Origin: CAWFPR01 sp963817635
GTDB taxonomy: Bacteria > Acidobacteriota > Vicinamibacteria > Vicinamibacterales > 2-12-FULL-66-21
DNA: 64,000 nucleotides
Direction: 5' to 3'
Assembly: GCA_963817635.1 (NCBI GenBank)
Contig: CAWFPR010000015.1
Coordinates: 186,001-250,000, forward strand
This document shows, piece by piece, positions 58,203 through 64,000 of this stretch (positions within the stretch are counted from its first letter, which is position 1; every line of letters begins with the position of its first letter). The notes beneath the pieces are model-generated. The model saw nothing but the letters and a program-made list of their open reading frames with translations. It was not told the DNA's origin and searched no databases. A program made the translations under genes and the position numbers.

Positions 58203-60674
58203 TTATCGCACGGTCCCCGGGGGCCGCCGATGATGCGTCACGCGCTCGTAGGCGGCTCCGATCTCCAACAGACGTTGATCGGACCACATGCGGCCGAGAA
58301 AGGAAATACCGACCGGATAGCGGCCGCCGATGAAGCCGGCCGGCACGGTGACCTGCGGCAGCCCGGTCGCGGCGCTCTCGATGCAGGTGCCCGGCTCGCC
58401 ACCGTAGCGCTCGAGACCGCCTTCGTGCGTGTGCGGCCGCGCCTGGTTGGCGGGATAGAGAATCGCATCGAGTCGCTGAGCGTCCATCAGATCGACGAAG
58501 ATCTGGCGGAAGCCCTCGCGCCCGGCGACAAATCGTCCGACGGCCTCGTCGAGCGCCGCGCCGGCCGGCACTGGGCGCAGTGCGTCTTCGAAACGCCGCG
58601 CACTGCCGGGCGCGAGTTTCCCCGACGCGAGCAGATCCTGAATCGTGACAACCGGGTCGCCGTCCTTCGCTCCGCGCGAGAGGTAGGCCGTCCATGCAGT
58701 CTTCAGCGATCCCGGCGCGCTCCCGCGCACCGCCCGGTACTTCGCGTCGAGATCGGGAACCGCGACCTCCACGACGGTGGCGCCCGCGGCCCGGAGTTCG
58801 CTGACCACCCGCTCCATCGCATCGGCCACTTCGCGCTCGCCCGTGATGCCGACGAAACGCTGCCGCAGGAGCCCGATGCGCAGTCCCTCGAGCGTTGCTG
58901 TGTCGAGGCCGGCGGCGAACGACGACGGCTTGTGCGCGGACGCTTCCGCCGTGACCGGGTCTTCGGGATCGGTCCCGGTGACGAGATCCAGCGCGAGCGC
59001 AACGTCGCGGACGGTCTTCGCCATCGGACCGACCGCGTCGTTGAAGGTGTTGAGCGGCATCACGCCCGCGCGGCTGTTCAGCCCGCGGGTGGCCCGGATG
59101 GTCGACAGCCCGGCGAACGCCGCCGGATTCGACAGCGAGTTGCACGTGTCGGTGCCGAAGCCGAGCGCCGCCAGGCTCGTTGCCACCGCCGTCGCGGTTC
59201 CGCCGCTCGATCCGGCGGTGCTCAGCGAGGGATCGTAGGCGTTGCCGATCGTGCCGCCAACGGTGCTGATGCCGAAATCGCCGAAGGGGAACTCGTCGAG
59301 GTTCGCCTTGCCCAGGACGATGGCGCCCCCGGCGCGCATGCCGGCCGCCACGTGGGCATCGAGACGCGGCCGGTGGTCCGTCAGCGCGAGCGACCCGCCG
59401 GTCGTCGGGAGCCCGAGTACGTCGATATTGTCCTTGAACACGATCGGCACGCCGTGGAACGGCCCGCGCACGCGGCCCCCGGCGCGCTCGGCGTCACTCG
59501 CACGCGCATCCGCGATCGCGTGGTGGTTCAGCGCCAGCAGTGCGCGGAACGTCGGGCCGTTCCGGTCGTACGTCGCTAGCCTCGCCAGATAGTCGCGGAC
59601 GATGTCCTCGGAAGTCGTCGCGCCGCGCGTCATCGCCTCCTGGAGCTGGGGCACCGTTTTCTCGAAGACCGTGTACCGCGGCAGTGTTGTCGAAGGCGGC
59701 AGCGTCCAGTTGACGATTGCGGCGCGCTGACGCGGCGTCAGGCCGCGCAGGTCGGGGTGCGCGACGAGTTCGCGTGCCGTCCGAATGACACGGGCAATCT
59801 CGGAACCGGCGGGAGGGATCTTCGCATCCGCCCCGCTGTAGACCGCTTCGCCGGTGACGAGCCCGTCCTTGATGGCAATCGGATACCCGCCGCGCGGATC
59901 GTAGACTTCACTGAGCCCCTTGACGACGAATGTGACGAGCGCGGCGGTCTCGCCTGGCGGCACTTGCAGCGTGTAGACGTAACCGATGTGCGCGGGATCG
60001 AAGCCTGGGTACGACACGCTGAACGGGTCGGAGTACATGTCGCCGACCCCGGAACGCACGCCAGGACGCGTGCCGAGCACGTGCGCGGAGGGTCCGTGTC
60101 CCGACGGCCCGAGCATCGGGTCGGCGACGCCGCGCGCGTTCTGCATCACGGCCACGAACGCATCAGAGGAATCGATCGTGCGATCGCCGCTCGACGTCGC
60201 CGCGACCGCCACCATGCCGCCGTCCGAATACGCCCCAGCGGCGCCTCCCCACGCCACCTGCACCACGCGAAGCCCGTCCGTCGTGTTGGTGAACGTGTCG
60301 AAGTAGCGCAGGTAGTTCGTGTCATGCGGAGCCGTCACCGCTCGCGCCACGACGATGCCGTCCTGGAGCACCGGCGTGATCGAATCGAACCGGTCGACAC
60401 CGTCGAACGACAGGCCGAAGCCTCTCAGATACTGATTGGGGTGCGCCGGCCGAGCTCCCGGCGTCGAGACCTGCATCTTCAGATAGCCGAAGCCATTGAA
60501 CGGATACGCTCGCCCACCGGTCGCAATACCGCCGCTGTCCTGCGCCCATGGGGACGTGTCCTGGATGTCCCAGAACTGACCGTCTGCGGACGGGACCCTC
60601 GTGACGGCTCCGGCATGCACAACCGCAATCGCCGCGACGAGGGCCGCGACGGCGAACCATCTCAGGTGAGTCAC
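58203..60674 (-). CDS. secreted two-domain amidase with a novel N-terminal module
   Basis: Intact, about 823 residues from the GTG at 60674. Signal peptide (HLRWFAVAALVAAIAVVHAG). Residues ~30-300 form a beta-rich region without recognised family (FWDIQDTSPWAQDSGGIATG, FDTFTNTTDGLRVVQVAWG, YVYTLQVPPGETAALVTFVV). The amidase-signature domain starts near residue 370: Lys in VPIVFKDNIDVLGLPTTGG, cis-Ser in STAGSSGGTATAVA and Ser in GTDTCNSLSNPAAF. The N-module could bind a polymer or anchor the enzyme. TATCAT lies 6 nt upstream, predicting a leaderless mRNA. Confidence 0.9.
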   Translation of the reverse strand: MTHLRWFAVAALVAAIAVVHAGAVTRVPSADGQFWDIQDTSPWAQDSGGIATGGRAYPFNGFGYLKMQVSTPGARPAHPNQYLRGFGLSFDGVDRFDSITPVLQDGIVVARAVTAPHDTNYLRYFDTFTNTTDGLRVVQVAWGGAAGAYSDGGMVAVAATSSGDRTIDSSDAFVAVMQNARGVADPMLGPSGHGPSAHVLGTRPGVRSGVGDMYSDPFSVSYPGFDPAHIGYVYTLQVPPGETAALVTFVVKGLSEVYDPRGGYPIAIKDGLVTGEAVYSGADAKIPPAGSEIARVIRTARELVAHPDLRGLTPRQRAAIVNWTLPPSTTLPRYTVFEKTVPQLQEAMTRGATTSEDIVRDYLARLATYDRNGPTFRALLALNHHAIADARASDAERAGGRVRGPFHGVPIVFKDNIDVLGLPTTGGSLALTDHRPRLDAHVAAGMRAGGAIVLGKANLDEFPFGDFGISTVGGTIGNAYDPSLSTAGSSGGTATAVATSLAALGFGTDTCNSLSNPAAFAGLSTIRATRGLNSRAGVMPLNTFNDAVGPMAKTVRDVALALDLVTGTDPEDPVTAEASAHKPSSFAAGLDTATLEGLRIGLLRQRFVGITGEREVADAMERVVSELRAAGATVVEVAVPDLDAKYRAVRGSAPGSLKTAWTAYLSRGAKDGDPVVTIQDLLASGKLAPGSARRFEDALRPVPAGAALDEAVGRFVAGREGFRQIFVDLMDAQRLDAILYPANQARPHTHEGGLERYGGEPGTCIESAATGLPQVTVPAGFIGGRYPVGISFLGRMWSDQRLLEIGAAYERVTHHRRPPGTVR

Positions 60675-60680
60675 GAAGGC

Positions 60681-60686
60681 ATGATA
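60681..60686 (-). promoter_or_regulatory. -10-like element TATCAT of the two-domain amidase
   Basis: It ends 6 nt before the GTG at 60674, with no Shine-Dalgarno. Confidence 0.45.
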
Positions 60687-60817
60687 GTCGGGATTCGCGG
60701 CGGCGTCCCGCCCTATGGACGGGCTCAGCCAGCGGCCGGCGCCCGGCCGAGCTGCCGGCGGACGAGTCCGTGCGAGCTGGGACGAAGATTGCAGGTCCAA
60801 GCCACGGAGGTGTGCCG

Positions 60818-61384
60818 ATGCGCATCATTGTGAAGACGCTGGTGGGGATGTTCGTGCTGGTCGGGCTTGCCTCGGCGCAGTCGAACATCGCCCACCCCGA
60901 GAAATTCACGGCGTTCGCCATCAATATCAGCAACACGACGTCCAGAGCGGCGGCCGGCCAGGTGGACATCACGATCAACAGATGGTCGTCGGATGCGGAC
61001 CGCGATCGACTGCTGTCCGTTTTGAAGGACAAGGGACAGGACGCACTGCTGGACGAGCTTCAAAAACTCCCGGTGGTGGGCTATATCAACAGCCCGGGAT
61101 CGCTCCGCTACGATCTGCGTTTCGCGCGGCAGCAACCGGAGGCCGAAGGCGGACGCATGATCTTCCTGATGACGGATCGGTATATCGGCGCCTGGGAAGC
61201 GGTTAACCGTCCGCGGACGATCGACTACCCGTTCACCCTGATCCAGCTCCACATCGACAAGGACAACGAGGGCGTCGGCAAGGCTTCGGTTTATACGAGG
61301 ATCACCGAGAAGGACAACATGATCGAGCTGGAGAACTTCGCCGATCAGCCAGTGATGCTCAAGAACGTGAAAAAAGTCGAGTAG
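60818..61384 (+). CDS. small secreted protein of unknown function
   Basis: Intact 188 residues. Signal peptide (IIVKTLVGMFVLVGLASA), then a compact mixed alpha/beta protein (INRWSSDADRDRLLSVLKDK, QDALLDELQKLPVVGYINSP, GRMIFLMTDRYIGAWEAVNR, YPFTLIQLHIDKDNEGVG). I recognise it only as a conserved-looking exported protein, not as a named family. GGAGG stands 7 bases before the ATG at 60818. It is divergent from the amidase and convergent with the fucosidase. Confidence 0.7.
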   Translation: MRIIVKTLVGMFVLVGLASAQSNIAHPEKFTAFAINISNTTSRAAAGQVDITINRWSSDADRDRLLSVLKDKGQDALLDELQKLPVVGYINSPGSLRYDLRFARQQPEAEGGRMIFLMTDRYIGAWEAVNRPRTIDYPFTLIQLHIDKDNEGVGKASVYTRITEKDNMIELENFADQPVMLKNVKKVE

Positions 61385-61402
61385 CCGACCGACAGCGCAC
61401 GC

Positions 61403-63859
61403 CTACGGCCGCTCTGGCACCACGACGTAGCGCTCGCCGAGGGTCGTCTGAAACTCGATGACGCCGGGAGCCACGCGAGACGCGGCAACGATCCGTCCGT
61501 TCGAGGTGATCTGCACGCCGCCCGCCGATCGCACCCGGCAGACCGATCCGCTCGTCGAAACGATGCCCGCACGCAGGAGGACGCCGTCTTTCCACTCCAG
61601 ATCGACGGCGAAGCCTCCACGTGCGCGGAGACCGGTCACACTGCCGGTCTGCCACGCGGCCGGGAGAGCCGGCAGCAGCTCCAGCGTGTCGTCCTGCGAC
61701 TGAAGCAGCAGCTCGGCAATCGCGGCCGTCATCCCGAAGGCGCCGTCGACCTGCATCGCGCGTGAACAAATCGAGAACAGGCTGGCCGTCGTATAGTTTC
61801 GGACGGCGAATGTAATGTTCTCCAGCGCCTTCGCGCCGTCGTCGAGGCGCGCCCAGCTGGCCGCTTTCCACGCCGAGGACCAGCCGTTGCCCTCGAGACC
61901 GCGTTGATCGAGCACGACCCGACTCGCCGCCGCCAGTTCCGGCGTGGCGCGCGCCGAGATCTGGTGGCCCGGATAGAGACCATACAGGTTCGAGATGTGG
62001 CGGTGGCTCTTCTCGCGCTGGCCCCAGTCGTCCAGCCACTCCTGCAGCCCGCCATCGTGGCCGATCTGCATCGGCGCGAGCTTCGCCTTCGCCTCCAGCA
62101 CCTTCGCCCGGACGTCCGCGTCCACGCCGAGCTCGGCTGAAGCATCCGCAACCGCGGTGAACAGGTCCCGGAGAATCTGCATATCGATCGTCGAGCCGGC
62201 CACGAGCGTCGTTCCCGGACTCATCGAACCGGTCACCTCGTCGAAGAAGGGATCGTTGCCGGGCGCGAGCGGGAAATTCTCCGGTGAGGTAGACGGATTG
62301 GTCACCAGCCACCCGCGCGTCGGGTGCGGCACGAGAAAGTCGAGGAAGAACTCCGCCGAGCCGCGGAGCACCGGATAGTACTCCCGCAGGAACGCCCGGT
62401 CGCGCGAGAAGCGGTAGTGCTCCCACAGATGCGTGGCCAGCCAGGCCCCGCCGGTGGTGAAGCCGCCCCAGTCGGGCCCGTCCATCGGCGCCGCCACGCG
62501 CCAGATGTCCGTGTTCTGGTGCAGTACCCACCCGCGTGCGCCGTAGTGCTCGCGCGCGACATCGGCTCCCTGGTCGGTCAGCTCGCGAATCATGCGGAAC
62601 AACGGCTCGGCGCATTCGGCGAGGTTGGCCACTTCGGCGGGCCAGTAGTTCATCTCGGTGTTGATGTTCGTCGTATATTTCGAATCCCACATGGGATTCA
62701 TGTCCTTGTTCCAGATCCCCTGAAGGTTCGCCGGCTGCGTCCCCGGGAGTGACGACGAAATCAGCAGGTAGCGGCCGAACTGGAAAATGAGCGCCGCCAG
62801 CGCCGGGTCGTTCGTGCCATCGAACTTCCGCACCCGTTCGTCGGTGGGCAGCGCCGCATCGGGCGTGGTGCCGAGATCGATCGAGACGCGGCGAAACAGC
62901 CGCTGGTGTGCGGCGATGTTCGCCGTCCTGATCTGGTCGAACGACTTGCGAGCCGCCGCGTCGATCGCGGCGCTGGCGCGCGCGTCGGGATCGCCGCTGA
63001 CGTCCTTGTAGCTGACGAAGTTCGTCGCCGCCGCCACGAGCAGCGTGACGGCATCCGCGTCGTGCACGACGAGCTGGTTGTCGGTCGCCTCGATCCGGCC
63101 GCCCTCGGGAATTGCCTTGAGGCGGACCGTGTAACGCAGCCGCCCGGGCACGCCCAGATAGTCGGCGGACTTGCCTCGGGTGACGAGGCCGTCGCGACCA
63201 TCCGCGTCCATTCGAAAATAGTCGGTCGCGTAGTTCGAGTGCGCCTGGTTGCGATCGCCACGCAGCTGCACCGAGAAGGACAGCTGGCCCGCAGCCGATG
63301 CCGAGAGCCGGACCGCGATGACCTGATCGACAGATGAGGAGAGAACCTCGCGGCGGAAGCGCACGCCGTCCGACTCGTACGTCGTCGTCGCGACGCCGGT
63401 GTCGATGTCCAGTTGATGCCGGTACTCGCTCGGTGTGCCGCGCCGCGTGAAGGACAGGATCAGGTTGCCGATGGACTGATACTTCTGCTGTTCGACGGGA
63501 TACCCCATGAGGCTCCGCCCGAACAGCCGGTGGGCCCGCACGAGCTGCCCGTCGAAGATCAGCCGCCGGATCTCGGGCAACGCCTCGTGGCCGCCCGCCA
63601 CCGTCGTCGAGTATGGCCCGCCCGACCAGTAGGTATCTTCGTTGAGTTGAATCTGTTCCTGGTCCGTGCGGCCGAACACCATCGCGCCGAGACGGCCATT
63701 GCCGACCGGCAGCGCATCTTCCCACTTGTCTGCCGGATGGGTGTACCAGAGCGTGGTGGCCGTGGGCGCGAGAGGCTGGACGGCTGGACCTGGCGCTGGA
63801 GGGCCCGGGACCACACGGGAGACGGTGAGGACGATCAGGACGGCGGCTGCAGTGCGCAT
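61403..63859 (-). CDS. GH95-family alpha-L-fucosidase
   Basis: Intact 818 residues. After the signal peptide, the N-terminal beta-sandwich opens WYTHPADKWEDALPVGNGRL and QLNEDTYWSGGP, the family fingerprint. The (alpha/alpha)6 barrel carries LQGIWNKDMNPMWDSKYTTN, INTEMNYWPAEVANL and HQNTDIWRVAAPMDG, holding the catalytic Glu/Asn/Asp residues. It closes with GFAVDLEWKDG. It hydrolyses alpha-1,2-linked fucose from oligosaccharides in the periplasm. TATAAT lies 8 nt before the ATG, the best -10 in the window. Confidence 0.94.
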   Translation of the reverse strand: MRTAAAVLIVLTVSRVVPGPPAPGPAVQPLAPTATTLWYTHPADKWEDALPVGNGRLGAMVFGRTDQEQIQLNEDTYWSGGPYSTTVAGGHEALPEIRRLIFDGQLVRAHRLFGRSLMGYPVEQQKYQSIGNLILSFTRRGTPSEYRHQLDIDTGVATTTYESDGVRFRREVLSSSVDQVIAVRLSASAAGQLSFSVQLRGDRNQAHSNYATDYFRMDADGRDGLVTRGKSADYLGVPGRLRYTVRLKAIPEGGRIEATDNQLVVHDADAVTLLVAAATNFVSYKDVSGDPDARASAAIDAAARKSFDQIRTANIAAHQRLFRRVSIDLGTTPDAALPTDERVRKFDGTNDPALAALIFQFGRYLLISSSLPGTQPANLQGIWNKDMNPMWDSKYTTNINTEMNYWPAEVANLAECAEPLFRMIRELTDQGADVAREHYGARGWVLHQNTDIWRVAAPMDGPDWGGFTTGGAWLATHLWEHYRFSRDRAFLREYYPVLRGSAEFFLDFLVPHPTRGWLVTNPSTSPENFPLAPGNDPFFDEVTGSMSPGTTLVAGSTIDMQILRDLFTAVADASAELGVDADVRAKVLEAKAKLAPMQIGHDGGLQEWLDDWGQREKSHRHISNLYGLYPGHQISARATPELAAASRVVLDQRGLEGNGWSSAWKAASWARLDDGAKALENITFAVRNYTTASLFSICSRAMQVDGAFGMTAAIAELLLQSQDDTLELLPALPAAWQTGSVTGLRARGGFAVDLEWKDGVLLRAGIVSTSGSVCRVRSAGGVQITSNGRIVAASRVAPGVIEFQTTLGERYVVVPERP

Positions 63860-63867
63860 TGCCGCGG

Positions 63868-63873
63868 ATTATA
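63868..63873 (-). promoter_or_regulatory. -10 element TATAAT of the fucosidase gene
   Basis: Consensus TATAAT ends 8 nt before the ATG at 63859; leaderless-type start. Confidence 0.55.
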
Positions 63874-63949
63874 GTGCGTCCATCCGGCCAGGCACACCGG
63901 ACGGGGGCGGCGGAGGCGCGGGTCGAGGCACTCCTCGACGTCCGTGCTG

Positions 63950-63955
63950 TAGAAT
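63950..63955 (+). promoter_or_regulatory. -10-like element TAGAAT of the last gene
   Basis: It ends 6 nt before the ATG at 63962, with no Shine-Dalgarno. Confidence 0.45.
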
Positions 63956-63961
63956 CCGCGC

Positions 63962-64000
63962 ATGTCCGAACCGCCCTTCGATCTCATCGCGTTCGACGGC
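63962..64000 (+). CDS. 5' end of a probable HAD-superfamily hydrolase
   Basis: Thirteen residues are visible, ending FDLIAFDG. A HAD phosphatase typically continues 'FDGDDTLW', with this Asp as the nucleophile. The rest lies beyond the window, so the family is an inference from a short but characteristic opening. Confidence 0.5.
   Translation, partial: MSEPPFDLIAFDG

Overview
The window is GC-rich bacterial chromosomal DNA that I assign to the Acidobacteriota, probably a Vicinamibacteria-like lineage. The assignment rests on protein families first described from acidobacteria: a large duplicated MacB/FtsX-type 'orphan' permease (ADOP) preceded by its PadR regulator, and a VWFA-related secreted protein. 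It also fits the abundance of secreted S9 peptidases, amidases and serine hydrolases. I found no rRNA, tRNA, CRISPR array, transposase or phage gene. About twenty genes carry single-base frameshifts, nearly all +1 insertions, while other long stretches (41.7-46.2 kb, 56.5-63.9 kb) have none. The sequence therefore looks like a draft assembly with insertion-type errors, possibly overlying some true decay.

Layout. 0-3.7 kb: end of an upstream gene, a threonine-synthase-like PLP enzyme, and a PilB/GspE-type ATPase fused to a response-regulator receiver domain. 3.8-9.9 kb: an eleven-copy 27-bp tandem array, a heavily frameshifted penicillin-acylase-family gene, an AT-rich palindromic element, a TPR protein, a frameshifted serine hydrolase and a small secreted protein. 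10-13 kb: the padR-ADOP pair with a clear promoter and operator. 13.1-13.8 kb: a Phd/PIN toxin-antitoxin pair. 13.9-19.5 kb: ygfK-ygeY-ygeW (the purine-derived ureide / 'selenium-linked' catabolic set) and a divergent uroporphyrinogen-decarboxylase-family methyltransferase. 19.5-25.1 kb: an ankyrin protein, a CadC-like regulator, a DinB-like protein, an amidase and a serine hydrolase. 25.1-28.7 kb: a c-type cytochrome cluster (monoheme cytochrome fused to an outer-membrane-like domain, pentaheme cytochrome, DUF3365 sensor-type heme protein). 28.7-41.6 kb: M48 protease, GNAT, galactokinase, amidohydrolase, then a minus-strand run M20 peptidase - DinB - DHFR-like - small secreted protein - methyltransferase, an S9 peptidase and a second amidase. 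41.7-46.2 kb: FAD oxidase, DUF4159, a dicarboxylate-type carrier and an orphan ABC ATPase. 46.3-56.1 kb: fused spermidine-synthase-like membrane protein, alpha/beta hydrolase, second S9 peptidase, VWFA protein and a MOCO-sulfurase-like aminotransferase. 56.1-64 kb: an 11-bp tandem array wedged between two truncated genes, then GH20 hexosaminidase, a third (two-domain) amidase, a small secreted protein, GH95 alpha-fucosidase and the start of a HAD-type gene.

How it works together. Most products carry signal peptides and act on peptides, amides, amino sugars and fucosides, which suggests a scavenging heterotroph. The Yge/Ygf set suggests use of purine-derived nitrogen, and the cytochromes suggest periplasmic or outer-membrane electron transfer. 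The regulatory signal I trust most is genome-wide rather than local. At least fifteen starts, mostly of first genes in transcription units, have a -10-like hexamer (mostly TAnnnT) ending 4-8 nt before the start codon and no Shine-Dalgarno. Many operon-internal genes instead have good Shine-Dalgarno sequences or stop/start overlaps. Leaderless transcription therefore seems to be the default here.
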